Shown piece by piece: positions 51,184 to 62,136 of a stretch of 64,000 nucleotides of DNA. Made by a program: the position numbers and the translations under genes. This DNA is from Actinomyces haliotis (GTDB taxonomy: Bacteria > Actinomycetota > Actinomycetes > Actinomycetales > Actinomycetaceae): the NCBI RefSeq assembly GCF_015355765.1, contig NZ_JACWNA010000003.1, positions 118,419 to 182,418 on the forward strand, given 5' to 3'. The notes beneath the pieces were generated by a model, which saw only the letters and a list, made by a program, of their open reading frames with translations, was not told the origin of the DNA and did not search any database. Within the stretch, counting starts at the first letter, position 1. Each line of letters opens with the position of its first letter.

Positions 51184-52887
51184 TTACCGCGGCTCGAGCC
51201 CGGCGCGGATGAGTCCGACGACGTGCCCGTCGGTCAGCGCCTCCCAGGAGGCCTCGATGATGTCGGTGCCCACGCCCACGGTGGACCAGGTGCGCTCGCC
51301 GTCGGTGATGTCGACGAGGACGCGCACGATGGCCTGCGTCCCGCGCTCGGAGTCGAGGATGCGCACCTTGAAGTCGGTGAGCTCGAAGCCTCGGATCTCG
51401 GGGTAGGTCTCGGCGAGCGCGTCGCACAGGGCGTGGTCGAGGGCGTTGACGGGTCCGTTGCCCTCACCGAGGACGGCGTAGCGCCGCCCGCCGACCCACA
51501 TGCGCACGGTGGCCTCGGACTCGGACTCGGTGCCGCCGTCGACCGGCAGCAGCTCCTCCCCCGGCGCCGGCCGGGCCGCGACGGACGCCCGCCAGGACTC
51601 GACGCGGAAGTACTCGGGCAGGTCACCACGTGCCTCACGCAGCAGCAGCTCGAAGGAGCCGTCGGCGGCGTCGTAGGCGTAGCCGCGTGCCTCGCGCTCC
51701 TTGACGGCGGCGGTGACGCGACCGAGGAGCTCGGCGTCGCCGTCGGTGTCGATGCCGAGCTCGCGGGCCTTGAGCTCGATGGAGGCGCGCCCGGCCATCT
51801 CGGAGACGAGCATGCTCATCGTGTTGCCGACGCGCGCGGGGTCGATGTGCTGGTAGAGGTCGGGGTCGACCTTGATGGCGGACGCGTGGAGACCGGCCTT
51901 GTGGGCGAAGGCCTTGGAGCCGACGTAGGGCTCGCGGCCCGACGGCGCCCGGTTGGCGATCTCGCCGACGCGCCGCGAGACGCGGCTGAGCTCGGCCAGG
52001 CGGCGGGCGCGCTCGTCGTCGTCGCCGGGAAGCGCGATCCAGGGGGTCTTGAGCTCGAGGTTGGCGATGAGGGTGAGGAGGTTGGCGTTACCGGTGCGCT
52101 CGCCGAAGCCGTTGACGCAGCCCTGGACCTGGCGGGCTCCGGCGTCGACGGCGGCCAGGGCCCCGGCGACGGCGAGCCCGGAGTCGTCGTGCGTGTGGAT
52201 GCCGATGGTGCAGGCCCCGCAGCCAGCCTTGTCGAGGGCGGCGCGCAGCTCCTGGACGGCGTCGGCGATGCCGCCGGGGAGGGTGCCGCCGTTGGTGTCG
52301 CAGGGGATGACGGCGGTGGCGCCGGCGCGGGCGGCCTCGAGGGCGACGGCGACGCCGTAGGCGGGGTCGTGGGTGAGGCCGTCGAAGTAGTGCTCGAGGT
52401 CGACCATGACCTCGCGTCCGGCGGCGGCGAGCACCTCGACGGTGTCGCGCACCATGCGGAGGTTCTCCTCGCGGGTGGTGCGCAGGGCGCGCTCGACGTG
52501 GACGGGGTCGGACTTGGCGACGACGGTGACGACGGGGGCGCCGGAGCTGATGAGGCCGCGCACCTGCTCGTCGCCGGCGGCGTCGGCGCCGGCGCGGCAG
52601 GTGGAGCCGAAGGCGACGAGCCGGGCGGCCTGGAGGTCGAGCTCGGTGCGGGCGCGCTCGAAGAGCTCGGTGTCCTTGGGGATGGCGCCGGGCCAGCCGG
52701 CCTCGATGTAGGCGACGCCGAGCTCGTCGAGGAGGCGTGCGACGGCGAGCTTGTCGTCGACGGTGAAGGAGACGGACTGCTGCTGGGCGCCGTCGCGCAG
52801 GGTGGTGTCGTAGACGGCGACGGTGGGCCGGGTAGTGCCCGCCGGGCTGCTCGACGGCTCGCTCGGCCGGCTGCTCGTGGTTGCCAT
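51184..52887 (-). CDS. cimA: Citramalate synthase
   Basis: The 567-residue enzyme condenses pyruvate with acetyl-CoA to (R)-citramalate, the first step of the threonine-independent isoleucine route. The catalytic barrel starts at VAVYDTTLRDGAQQQSVSFT (D-T-T-L-R-D-G). It has the metal-binding H-x-H in GIHTHDDSG, GCVNGFGERTGNANL and KAFAHKAGLHASAIKVDPDLYQHIDP, and a C-terminal LeuA allosteric domain near 420-540. The pattern (GWPGAIPKDTE) fits CimA better than LeuA. AGGAGG lies upstream of ATG 52887. Confidence 0.92.
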   Translation of the reverse strand: MATTSSRPSEPSSSPAGTTRPTVAVYDTTLRDGAQQQSVSFTVDDKLAVARLLDELGVAYIEAGWPGAIPKDTELFERARTELDLQAARLVAFGSTCRAGADAAGDEQVRGLISSGAPVVTVVAKSDPVHVERALRTTREENLRMVRDTVEVLAAAGREVMVDLEHYFDGLTHDPAYGVAVALEAARAGATAVIPCDTNGGTLPGGIADAVQELRAALDKAGCGACTIGIHTHDDSGLAVAGALAAVDAGARQVQGCVNGFGERTGNANLLTLIANLELKTPWIALPGDDDERARRLAELSRVSRRVGEIANRAPSGREPYVGSKAFAHKAGLHASAIKVDPDLYQHIDPARVGNTMSMLVSEMAGRASIELKARELGIDTDGDAELLGRVTAAVKEREARGYAYDAADGSFELLLREARGDLPEYFRVESWRASVAARPAPGEELLPVDGGTESESEATVRMWVGGRRYAVLGEGNGPVNALDHALCDALAETYPEIRGFELTDFKVRILDSERGTQAIVRVLVDITDGERTWSTVGVGTDIIEASWEALTDGHVVGLIRAGLEPR

Positions 52888-53053
52888 GTCCCGGGGCCTC
52901 CTCGTGCTCCCGCGCGGGCGGGGTCCCGGCGGCCGCGTCAGTGTGCCACGGCGCGCGCGGGCGGCGCGGTGGCGCCCGGTGCGTGATCGGCTGCACCGGT
53001 GAGGACCTCGTGTGCAGGCGCCCCGACGCTCCGCGCAGGTCCGTCTGAGTGGG

Positions 53054-54214
53054 TCAGACCAGGCGGTACATCCAGTTGTACGGGTCCTCGTAGCGGCCGT
53101 ACTGGATGCCGGTGAGACGGTCGTGGATCTGGCGGGTGACCTCCTGGCCGGAGATCGTCACGTCGAAGCCCTCGCCCTTGAGGTGGCCGAGGGGGACGAC
53201 CACGGCGGCGGTGCCGCAGGCGAAGACCTCGGTCACCTTGTCGGACTCGATGTCCGCGAGCAGGCCCTCGAGGGTGATCGTGTCCTCGACGACGCGACGC
53301 CCCTCGTCCTGGAGGAGGCGGATGATCGCGGAGCGGGTGTTGCCCTCGAGGATCGTTCCGGTCAGGTGCGGGGTGCGCACGGTGCCGTCGGCGTCGACGA
53401 CCATGATGTTCATGCCGCCGAGCTCCTCGAGGTTCTTCTCGGTGACGTCGTCGAGGAAGCACACCTGGTCGCAGCCCTGGGCGGCCGCCTCCTGCTGGGG
53501 CAGGAGGCTGGAGGCGTAGTTGCCGCCGGTCTTGGCGAAGCCGGTGCCGCCACGGCCGGCGCGGTGGAAGTCCTGGGCCACCCAGATGCTGATGGGCTCG
53601 AGCCCGTGGGTGAAGTAGGCGCCCGACGGGGAGGCGATGACGTAGTAGTCGACGACGCCGCCGGCGTGCACTCCGAGGAAGGCCTCGGAGGCGAACATGT
53701 AGGGGCGCAGGTAGAGGGACTCGCCGTCACCGGAGGGGACCCACTCCTGGTCGGCGCGCACGAGGTCGACGAGGGAGGCGATGAAGTCCTCCTCCGGGAG
53801 CTCGGGCAGGGCCAGGCGCCGGGCGGAGAGGTTGAGTCGGGCGGCGTTGTAGCGGGGCCGGAAGGTCCAGATGGAGCCGTCGGCGTGACGGTATGCCTTG
53901 ATGCCCTCGAAGACCTCCTGGCCGTAGTGGAGGACGGCGGCCGCAGGGGACAGGGAGATGTCCCCGAAACCAACGGTCTCCTGGCTCCCCCACCCCTCTC
54001 CGCGGGTCCAGCGGGCGTGGGCCATGTGGTTGGAGAAGACCCTACCGAACTGGAGGTCGGTGAGCGCCTGGGTCCGCTCGGCGTCGGTGGCCGGGTGCGC
54101 ATTGGGCGTGAGCGGGAAGCGGCCCGCGAGCTCGTCCGCGGCGGGGACGGGGACGGCGGCGGCCTTGGCCAGAGAGGTGACGAGCGAGTCGGGGGTGGAG
54201 GCGGCGTCAGACAT
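53054..54214 (-). CDS. ilvE: Branched-chain amino acid aminotransferase
   Basis: The 386-residue fold-type IV PLP enzyme carries out the last step of Leu, Ile and Val synthesis. Visible are HYGQEVFEGIKAYRHADGSIWTFRP, LYLRPYMFASEAFLGV, GGTGFAKTGGNYASSLLPQ with the PLP lysine in F-A-K, NIMVVDADGTV, LTGTILEGNTRSAII and EVFACGTAAVVVPLG. Length is typical of the actinobacterial type. Confidence 0.96.
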   Translation of the reverse strand: MSDAASTPDSLVTSLAKAAAVPVPAADELAGRFPLTPNAHPATDAERTQALTDLQFGRVFSNHMAHARWTRGEGWGSQETVGFGDISLSPAAAVLHYGQEVFEGIKAYRHADGSIWTFRPRYNAARLNLSARRLALPELPEEDFIASLVDLVRADQEWVPSGDGESLYLRPYMFASEAFLGVHAGGVVDYYVIASPSGAYFTHGLEPISIWVAQDFHRAGRGGTGFAKTGGNYASSLLPQQEAAAQGCDQVCFLDDVTEKNLEELGGMNIMVVDADGTVRTPHLTGTILEGNTRSAIIRLLQDEGRRVVEDTITLEGLLADIESDKVTEVFACGTAAVVVPLGHLKGEGFDVTISGQEVTRQIHDRLTGIQYGRYEDPYNWMYRLV

Positions 54215-54220
54215 GGCCCC

Positions 54221-54226
54221 AGGCTA
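54221..54226 (-). promoter_or_regulatory. -10 box of a leaderless transcript (ilvE)
   Basis: TAGCCT on the minus strand, 6 nt before ATG 54214. Confidence 0.5.
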
Positions 54227-54317
54227 CTGCCGGCCCAGTGATCGGACAGTGAGTGGCCGCATCCTGGTCGCTCTAGACCGACGAACGGCGACGGGGACGC
54301 CTCAGCGTCCCGCCGTC

Positions 54318-55538
54318 TTAGTCACGACGGAAGAGGTCGCGCGTGTAGACCTTGTCGGAGACGTCCGTGAGCTCGTCGTTCCAGCGGTTGGCGACGATGA
54401 GGTCGCAGCGCGCCTTGAACTCGGACAGGTCGGAGATGACCGGCCAGCCGTGGAACTCGTCGACCTCGAGGGTCGGCTCGTAGATGATGACCGGGACGCC
54501 CTTGGTCTTGAGGCGGTCCATGACGCCCTGGATGGAGGACTCGCGGAAGTTGTCGGAGCCGGTCTTCATGGTGAGACGGTGGATGCCGACCACCGGGTGG
54601 GCGGTGCCGCCGTAGACGAGCTCGACGACGCGGTGGAGGATCTCCTCGGTGATGAAGTCCTTGCGGACGTCGTTGGCCTCGACGATGGCGCCGATGAGGC
54701 TCTGCGGGACGTCGCGGTAGTTGGCGAGGAGCTGCTTGGTGTCCTTGGGCAGGCAGTAGCCGCCGTAGCCGAAGGACGGGTTGTTGTAGTGGGAACCGAT
54801 GCGGGGCTCCAGCCCGACGCCCTTGATGATGGAGGCGGCGTCCAGGCCGCGGGTCCCGGCGTAGGTGTCGAGCTCGTTGAAGAAGGAGACGCGCAGCGCG
54901 AGGTAGGTGTTGGCGAAGAGCTTGACGGCCTCGGCCTCGGTGGAGCGCATGATGAGGACCGGGACGTCCTGCGCGCGGGCGCCCTCCACGAGCAGGTCGG
55001 CGAAGGTCCTCGCCGAGGCCGCGAGCGACTCCTGCTCGGGAGCGTTGGCCGACACGCCGACGATGATGCGGCTCGGGTAGTAGTTGTCGTGGAGGGCGCT
55101 GCCCTCGCGGAGGAACTCCGGGGAGAAGAGGATCCGGGCGCCCGGGAAGCGCTCGGTGAGCTCGGCGGCGTAGCCCACCGGGACGGTGGACTTGACGACG
55201 ATGGTGGCCTCGGGACGTGCCTCGAAGGCGTCCTCGACGACGCTCTCGACGAGGGAGGTGTCGAAGTAGTTCGTCGCGGGGTCGTAGTTCGTCGGGGTGG
55301 CGACGAGGACGAAGTCGGCTCCCTCGTACGCGGTCGCCGGGTCGGTCGTGGCCGTGAGGTTGAGCCTCCCGGAGGCGAGCTGCTCGGAGATGTCGGCGTC
55401 GACGATCGGGGAGGTGCCGGCGTTGATGAGCTTGACCTTCTCGGCGTTGACATCCAGCGCGTGAACCTCGTTGTGCTGCGACAGTAGCACGGCCAGCGAC
55501 AGGCCGACGTAACCGGTGCCTGCGACGGCGATCTTCAT
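54318..55538 (-). CDS. ugd: UDP-glucose 6-dehydrogenase-type nucleotide-sugar dehydrogenase
   Basis: The 406-residue enzyme oxidises UDP-glucose (or a related UDP-sugar) to the uronic acid. It has the NAD fold MKIAVAGTGYVGLSLAVLLSQ, ATPTNYDPATNYFDT, VVKSTVPVGY, ILFSPEFLREGSALHD, EAEAVKLFANTYLALRVSFFNELD, and the catalytic Cys in FGYGGYCLPKDT. It is the short form without C-terminal extension. GAGAGGA precedes ATG 55538; an in-frame ATG 8 codons earlier is less likely. It sits alone among branched-chain amino acid genes. Confidence 0.93.
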   Translation of the reverse strand: MKIAVAGTGYVGLSLAVLLSQHNEVHALDVNAEKVKLINAGTSPIVDADISEQLASGRLNLTATTDPATAYEGADFVLVATPTNYDPATNYFDTSLVESVVEDAFEARPEATIVVKSTVPVGYAAELTERFPGARILFSPEFLREGSALHDNYYPSRIIVGVSANAPEQESLAASARTFADLLVEGARAQDVPVLIMRSTEAEAVKLFANTYLALRVSFFNELDTYAGTRGLDAASIIKGVGLEPRIGSHYNNPSFGYGGYCLPKDTKQLLANYRDVPQSLIGAIVEANDVRKDFITEEILHRVVELVYGGTAHPVVGIHRLTMKTGSDNFRESSIQGVMDRLKTKGVPVIIYEPTLEVDEFHGWPVISDLSEFKARCDLIVANRWNDELTDVSDKVYTRDLFRRD

Positions 55539-55607
55539 CCGAATTCCTCTCAGTGCTCCCACACGGACTGTTGAACCCTACAGCAGGACGCCACCGCCGG
55601 AACCGGC

Positions 55608-56681
55608 TCAGGCCCGCAGTGCGGAGACGATCGCATCACCGATCTCGGTCGTGGACCGGACCAGCGGGGCTCCCGCCCGATTGGCCTCAGCGCGCGCGGC
55701 CATGTCGGCGTCGACCGCGGCCTCGACGCGCGCCGCCGCCTCGCTCTGGCCGATGTGCTCAAGGAGGATGGCGACGGCGGAGATCGTCGCCGTCGGATCG
55801 GCCTTGCCCTGGCCGGCGATGTCGGGGGCGGAGCCGTGGACGGGCTCGAACATGGAGGGGAACTCGCCGACGGGGTTGAGGTTGCCGGAGGCGGCGAGAC
55901 CGATGCCGCCGGTCACCGCGCCCGCCTCGTCGGTGAGGATGTCGCCGAAGAGGTTGTCAGTGACGATGACGTCGAAGCGGGCCGGGTCGGTCACCATGTA
56001 GATCGTGGCGGCGTCGACGTGGCTGTAGTCGACGGCGACCTCTGGAAACTCCTCCCCCACGGCCTCGACGGTGCGGCGCCACAGGTGGCCGGCGTTGACG
56101 AGGACGTTGTGCTTGTGGACCAAAGTGAGGTGCTTCTTGCGGGACTGGGCCTTCTCGAAGGCGTAGCGGACGACGCGCTCGACGCCGTAGGCGGTGTTGA
56201 TGCTGACCTCGGTGGCGATCTCGTGGGGCGTGCCGACGCGCACGGCACCGCCGTTGCCGCAGTAGAGCCCCTCAGTGCCCTCGCGGACGACGACGAAGTC
56301 GATGTCGCCGGGGTCGGCGAGCGGCGTGGGGACGCCCGGGTAGTACTTGGAGGGACGCAGGTTGACGTAGTGGTCGAGGGCGAAGCGCAGGCGGAGGAGG
56401 AGGCCGCGCTCGAGGACGCCGGACGGCACTGAGGGGTCGCCGACGGCGCCGAGGAGGATGACGTCCTGGGCCTTGATGGCCTCGAGGTCCTCGTCGGTGA
56501 GGGTCTCGCCGGTGCGGTGCCAGCGGTCGGCGCCGAGGTCGAAGGTCGTGGGCTCGATGGTGACGCCGGTGCCCGCGAGGGCGGCGTCGAGGACCTTGAG
56601 GCCCTCGGGCACGACTTCCTTGCCGATGCCGTCGCCGGGGATCACTGCGAGCTTAATGGTCTTCTGGGAGGACTCAGTCAT
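55608..56681 (-). CDS. leuB: 3-isopropylmalate dehydrogenase
   Basis: The 357-residue enzyme oxidises and decarboxylates 3-isopropylmalate in leucine synthesis. Visible are [106 protein letters not shown] and [22 protein letters not shown]. leuA, leuC and leuD are not in this window. Confidence 0.96.
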   Translation of the reverse strand: MTESSQKTIKLAVIPGDGIGKEVVPEGLKVLDAALAGTGVTIEPTTFDLGADRWHRTGETLTDEDLEAIKAQDVILLGAVGDPSVPSGVLERGLLLRLRFALDHYVNLRPSKYYPGVPTPLADPGDIDFVVVREGTEGLYCGNGGAVRVGTPHEIATEVSINTAYGVERVVRYAFEKAQSRKKHLTLVHKHNVLVNAGHLWRRTVEAVGEEFPEVAVDYSHVDAATIYMVTDPARFDVIVTDNLFGDILTDEAGAVTGGIGLAASGNLNPVGEFPSMFEPVHGSAPDIAGQGKADPTATISAVAILLEHIGQSEAAARVEAAVDADMAARAEANRAGAPLVRSTTEIGDAIVSALRA

Positions 56682-56687
56682 GGGGCC

Positions 56688-56693
56688 AGGCTA
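56688..56693 (-). promoter_or_regulatory. -10 box of a leaderless transcript (leuB)
   Basis: TAGCCT on the minus strand, 6 nt before ATG 56681. Confidence 0.5.
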
Positions 56694-56700
56694 CGCAGAG

Positions 56701-56738
56701 CGGCCACCATCCGAGACCCGAGGTCCGGATGGTGGCCG
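56701..56738 (-). terminator. Terminator of the ilvBNC operon
   Basis: A perfect 13-bp stem (56701-56713 with 56726-56738), 51 bp past the ilvC stop. Confidence 0.75.
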
Positions 56739-56788
56739 CGTGCGTGGAGCGCCGTGCGGCGCCACGATCGGTGACGGTCAGTCAGCGA

Positions 56789-57829
<1,041 letters not shown>

Positions 57830-58342
57830 TCACTTCTCCTTGAGTTGGTCGGTGATGGATCGTGGGCCGCGCGTGATGGCGACGGCGCCGGACTGGACGA
57901 TCTCCTTGACCCCGTAGGGGTCAAGAGCCTCCAGCAGCGCCTTGACCTTGTTCTCCGAGCCGACGGTCTCGATGACCACGGACGTCGGAGCGACGTCGAC
58001 CACGTGCGCGCGGAAGAGGTCGACGATCTGGAGGACGGCCGTGCGGTTGGCGTCGTCCGCACGGACCTTGATGAGGTAGAGCTCGCGGCCGACGGAGGTC
58101 TCCGGATCGAGCTCGACGATCTTGAGCACGTTGACCAGCTTGTTGAGCTGCTTGGTCACCTGCTCCATCGCCTGCCCCTCGGCGTCCGCGATGACTGTGA
58201 TGCGCGAGACGTCCTCATGCTCGGTCGGGCCGACGGCAAGGGAGTGGATGTTGAAGCCGCGGCGAGTGAAGAGCGCCGAGACGCGCGTGAGGACGCCGGG
58301 CTTGTTCTCGACCAGGACGGACAGCGTGTGCTTCTCGCTCAC
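57830..58342 (-). CDS. ilvN: Acetolactate synthase small (regulatory) subunit
   Basis: The 170-residue protein has an N-terminal ACT domain HTLSVLVENKPGVLTRVSALFTRRGFNIHSLAVGPTE that binds valine, and a C-terminal ALS_ss_C domain (RELYLIKVRADDANRTAVLQIVDLFRAHVVDVA). GTG start, with GAGGAG 9 nt upstream, 4 bp after ilvB. Confidence 0.97.
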   Translation of the reverse strand: MSEKHTLSVLVENKPGVLTRVSALFTRRGFNIHSLAVGPTEHEDVSRITVIADAEGQAMEQVTKQLNKLVNVLKIVELDPETSVGRELYLIKVRADDANRTAVLQIVDLFRAHVVDVAPTSVVIETVGSENKVKALLEALDPYGVKEIVQSGAVAITRGPRSITDQLKEK

Positions 58343-58346
58343 GGTC

Positions 58347-60131
58347 TCACTCCTCTTCCCACTGGGGGCTCATGCCCCGCGCGTACTGGATCTCGTCGTT
58401 GGACACGCCGGCGGCCACCATCGGCCAGACCTGGGAGTCCGCGGAGCAGATGAAGTCGACGACGACCGGCCGGTCGTTGATGGAGTTGGCCTGGGCGATG
58501 ACGTCGTCGACGTCCTCGAGGCGCTCGCAGCGCAGCCCGACGGCACCGTAGGCCTCGGCGAGCCTGACGAAGTCCGGCACCCGCTGCGTCCCCGCTCCGG
58601 TGTAGAGGTCCGTGTTGGAGTAGCGCTGCCCGTAGAACAGCGTCTGCCACTGGCGGACCATACCGAGCGAGGAGTTGTTGATGATCGCGACCTTGATCGG
58701 GATCTCGTTGAGGGTGCAGGTGGCCAGCTCCTGGTTGGTCATCTGGAAGCAGCCGTCGCCGTCGATGAGCCAGACCGGGCGGTCCGGGGCCCCGACCTTG
58801 GCACCCATGGCGGCCGGCACGCCGTAGCCCATGGTGCCGGCGCCGGCCGAGGTGAGCCAGGTGTGCGGCTCGTGGAACGAGAGGTAGTGGGCGGCCCACA
58901 TCTGGTGCTGACCTACGCCGGTGACCCAGATGGTGTCGTCGCTGGCAGCCTTGTCGAGGTGCGTGAGCACCTCCTGGGGCTGGAGGAGCCCGTCGTCAGT
59001 ATCGGTCCACGACGTCGGATAGGTAATCCGGATGTGCTCGACCTCGGTGAGCCACTGGTCGATGTCGGCGCGCTCCTCGTCGGCGAACTGACGCTCGCAG
59101 GCCTTGGTGAGCGCGGGGACGACGTCCTTGAGGTCGCCGACGACCGGCACGTCCGCAGTGCGGATCTTGGAGATCTCGGCGGGGTCGACGTCGACGTGGA
59201 TGATCGTGGCGCGCCGGGCGAAGGTGTCCGGCTTGCCGGTGACGCGGTCGTCGAAGCGGGCGCCGAGGCAGACGATGACGTCAGCGCGCTGGAGGGCGCC
59301 GACGGCTGCCACGGTCCCATGCATGCCGGGCATGCCGAGGTTGAGCGGGTGGCCACTCGGCAGGACGTCGAGGGCGGTCAGGGTCGTCGTGAACGGGGCG
59401 CCGATGAGGTCGACGAGGGCGAGGAGCTCGTCCTGCGGGACGTCGGCACGGTTGAGACCGCCGCCCAGGTAGAGGACGGGCCGCTCGGCGGAGGCGATGA
59501 CCTCGGCGGCCTGCGCGAGCTTGCGCTGGTTGGGGCGGCCCGGCAGCGCGTAGCCGGGCAGCTCGAGGGCGCTGGCGGGCCGGTACTCGATCTCTGTCGT
59601 CTGGGCGTCCTTGGAGACGTCGATGAGGACGGGGCCGGGCCGGCCGGTCGCGGCGAGGTGGAAGGCCTCGGCGACGCGCGTCGGAATCTCCTCCGCCTTC
59701 GTGATGAGGAAGGAGTGCTTGACGAAGGGCATCGTCGCACCGATGATGTCGGCCTCCTGGAAGGCGTCGGTTCCGATGGCGCCGGAGCCGACCTGGCCGG
59801 TGATGGCTACCATCGGCACCGAGTCCATGTGGGCGTCGCCGATGGCGGTGATGAGGTTCGTGGCGCCGGGACCCGAGGTGGCGACGCAGACGCCGACGCG
59901 TCCCGTGGCCACGGCGTACCCCTCGGCCGCGTGCCCAGCGCCCTGCTCGTGCCGGACGAGGACGTGACGGATCCGCGAGCTCGTGAGCAGCGGGTCGTAG
60001 AACGGCAGGATGGCGCCTCCGGGCATGCCGAAGATGTCGGTGACGCCGATGTCCTCGAGCGCGCGCACGAGGGCCTCGGCGCCTGTCATCACCTGCCGGT
60101 CCTGGGTCGTGGAGGCGTCGGAGCGTTCCAT
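58347..60131 (-). CDS. ilvB: Acetolactate synthase large (catalytic) subunit
   Basis: The 594-residue ThDP enzyme makes acetolactate or acetohydroxybutyrate. It has MTGAEALVRALEDIGVTDIFGMPGG, the catalytic Glu in VRHEQGAGHAAEGYA, GPGATNLITAIGDAHMDSVPMVAITGQV, and the ThDP motif G-D-G-C-F...N-N in LIDGDGCFQMTNQEL and INNSSLGMVRQWQ. AGGAGG lies 8 nt before ATG 60131. First gene of ilvBNC. Confidence 0.97.
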   Translation of the reverse strand: MERSDASTTQDRQVMTGAEALVRALEDIGVTDIFGMPGGAILPFYDPLLTSSRIRHVLVRHEQGAGHAAEGYAVATGRVGVCVATSGPGATNLITAIGDAHMDSVPMVAITGQVGSGAIGTDAFQEADIIGATMPFVKHSFLITKAEEIPTRVAEAFHLAATGRPGPVLIDVSKDAQTTEIEYRPASALELPGYALPGRPNQRKLAQAAEVIASAERPVLYLGGGLNRADVPQDELLALVDLIGAPFTTTLTALDVLPSGHPLNLGMPGMHGTVAAVGALQRADVIVCLGARFDDRVTGKPDTFARRATIIHVDVDPAEISKIRTADVPVVGDLKDVVPALTKACERQFADEERADIDQWLTEVEHIRITYPTSWTDTDDGLLQPQEVLTHLDKAASDDTIWVTGVGQHQMWAAHYLSFHEPHTWLTSAGAGTMGYGVPAAMGAKVGAPDRPVWLIDGDGCFQMTNQELATCTLNEIPIKVAIINNSSLGMVRQWQTLFYGQRYSNTDLYTGAGTQRVPDFVRLAEAYGAVGLRCERLEDVDDVIAQANSINDRPVVVDFICSADSQVWPMVAAGVSNDEIQYARGMSPQWEEE

Positions 60132-60384
60132 CGATCCCCTCCTGTCCGTGTGGGTGGACCGACTGCGTGTCGGTGATGGGAACGTTACGCACCTGTGTCA
60201 CTAGGGGAGCCGCGATCTCATATCGTGGAATCACCGCTCACCCATCGGGACGGGAGACCGTGCTCCGCCCCGGACCGAAGTCCGCCCTTCGTTCACCGCG
60301 GAGACGGCACAATCCTTCGGGAACGCAGTACACCCACCCGCCCCGCAACGACGCGAGGCGCATGAAAGGCCGGGCACCGCCGAC
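60132..60384. other. Divergent region between ilvB and the YidE-like gene
   Basis: On the minus strand TAACGT (60189-60184) may be the ilvB -10 with a leader of about 45 nt. I looked for a T-box or a branched-chain-rich leader peptide and found neither. A short GGAC/GTCC hairpin lies near 60271-60285. Confidence 0.4.
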
Positions 60385-61998
60385 GTGGTCATCGCACTCC
60401 TCTCCCATCTCGCGGAGAACGCCGTCCTCACCCTGTTCCTGCTCATCGGCATCGGCATGCTCATCGGGCACGTCAAGGCGAAGGGGGTCAGCCTGGGCGC
60501 CGCCGCCGTTCTCTTCGCCGGGATCCTTCTCGCAGCCTTCGCCGCCTCCGAGGGCGTCGTCATCGAGATCCCCGCACCCATGGGCACGCTGGGGCTCGCG
60601 ATCTTCACCTTCGCCATCGGCATCCAGTCGGGTCCGAACTTCTTCCACGTCATCCGGACCGCCGTCGGGCCGCTGGTGGTCATGCTCGCCGCCTTCGTCG
60701 CTGCGGCGGCCGCCGGGTACGCCGTCGGGAGCGCGCTGGGTCTGAGCCCCGCCATGATCGCCGGCGCCTACGCGGGGGCGCTCACGAACACGCCGTCGCT
60801 CGCCGCGGCGGGCAACGCGGCCACGCTCGCCGGCAACGCCGACGGGGCCGCGATCGCGACCGTCGGCTACGCCGTCGCCTACCTCTACGGCGTCATCGGG
60901 ATGCTCCTCTTCTGTCTCCTCGCCCTGCGGTACCGCCGCGCGGACAGCGACGCGCCCTCGCCGTTGGTCAACCGGACCGTGCGCGTCGAGCGCTCGGACT
61001 CCCCCATGCTCGGCGACCTCCTCGAGACGATCCCCGGCGAGCTGCGCTTCTCCCGGCTACGGCGCGGCGAGACCGGACCGATCACGAGGCCGAGCCGCGA
61101 GGACCGCCTCTACGAGGGAGACCTGGTGACCGTCATCGGGACCCAGGACGCCGTGGGCCACGTCATCACTGCACTGGGCCACCCGTCCTCGCACTCGCTC
61201 ATCGAGGACCGGCGCTACCTCGACTTCCGCAGGATCACGGTCTCCGACCCGAAGCTCGCTGGCCGCACCATCGCCGACATCGACGTCGACCACACGTTCG
61301 ACGCGACGATCTCGCGCGTGCGGCGCGGCGACGTCGACATGGTCGGCACCCCCGACCTCGTCCTGCAGCAGGGTGACCGCGTCCGGGTCGTGGCGCCGAC
61401 CGGCCGCATGAACGAGATATCCGCGTTCTTCGGGGACTCGACACGGGGCCTCGCATCGCTCAACCCGATCGCGCTGGGGCTGGGCATGGCACTCGGCGTC
61501 GTGATCGGCGAGTGGAAGTTCCTCACGCCGAGCGGGGCCACCTTCTCCATCGGCTCAGCGGCGGGGACGCTCCTCATCGGTCTGCTCTTCGGGCGCGTGG
61601 GACGAGTGCGCGGCTTCGTCACGGCCCTGCCCTACACGGCGACGGCCGTGCTCTCCGAGCTCGGTCTTCTCATGTTCCTCGCGCAGGCCGGCACGAAGGC
61701 CGGTGGGCAGATCGCCCACGCCTTCACCGGTGGTGACTGGTGGCGCATCCTCATCACGGGCTTCGTCATCACGACGATCGTGGGGCTCACGCTGTACGTG
61801 GCGATGCGTTGGGGCTTCCGCATGGGCGGGACACGCCTCGCGGGCCTCATCGGCGGTGCCCAGACCCAGCCCGCGGTACTCGCCTTCGCCAACGAGCGCA
61901 CGGGCTCAGACCCGCGCGTCGCTCTCGGCTACGCGATGGTCTACCCGGTGGCCATGATCGTGAAGATCTTCATCGCACAGTTCCTCGGCGGGCTCTGA
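60385..61998 (+). CDS. AspT/YidE-family transporter with two RCK_C domains
   Basis: The 537-residue membrane protein has the duplicated architecture of the family. An N-terminal TM half (NAVLTLFLLIGIGMLIGHVKAKG, GTLGLAIFTFAIGIQSGPNFF, AGALTNTPSLAAAGNAA) is followed by two TrkA-C/RCK_C domains at about 215-355 (EDRLYEGDLVTVIGTQDAV; DLVLQQGDRVRVVAPTGRM). A C-terminal TM half follows (LLIGLLFGRVGRVRGF, LGLLMFLAQAGTKAGG, IGGAQTQPAVLAFAN). Characterised relatives exchange aspartate/alanine or succinate; the substrate here is open. The GTG start at 60385 lacks a clear ribosome binding site and is uncertain. Confidence 0.88.
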   Translation: MVIALLSHLAENAVLTLFLLIGIGMLIGHVKAKGVSLGAAAVLFAGILLAAFAASEGVVIEIPAPMGTLGLAIFTFAIGIQSGPNFFHVIRTAVGPLVVMLAAFVAAAAAGYAVGSALGLSPAMIAGAYAGALTNTPSLAAAGNAATLAGNADGAAIATVGYAVAYLYGVIGMLLFCLLALRYRRADSDAPSPLVNRTVRVERSDSPMLGDLLETIPGELRFSRLRRGETGPITRPSREDRLYEGDLVTVIGTQDAVGHVITALGHPSSHSLIEDRRYLDFRRITVSDPKLAGRTIADIDVDHTFDATISRVRRGDVDMVGTPDLVLQQGDRVRVVAPTGRMNEISAFFGDSTRGLASLNPIALGLGMALGVVIGEWKFLTPSGATFSIGSAAGTLLIGLLFGRVGRVRGFVTALPYTATAVLSELGLLMFLAQAGTKAGGQIAHAFTGGDWWRILITGFVITTIVGLTLYVAMRWGFRMGGTRLAGLIGGAQTQPAVLAFANERTGSDPRVALGYAMVYPVAMIVKIFIAQFLGGL

Positions 61999-62024
61999 CA
62001 CGGTCCCCGGCCGTCATCAGCACG

Positions 62025-62065
62025 AACGCGGCGCCGTACCCCGGTGAGGGGTGCGGCGCCGCGTT
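62025..62065. terminator. Bidirectional terminator between convergent transporter genes
   Basis: 18-nt arms (62025-62042 and 62048-62065) pair with one mismatch around a 5-nt loop. Confidence 0.7.
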
Positions 62066-62136
62066 GAGCGTGAGGGCGTGCGAGACGTGATGGCGATCCT
62101 GAAGCAAGGGCCGACGCCAGCGCTCCCGTCCCCGGG

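Noticed and set aside
60132..60384. T-box riboswitch or Leu/Ile/Val-rich leader peptide for ilvB
   Set aside because: No T-box core sequence, specifier loop or branched-chain codon run was found on the minus strand.
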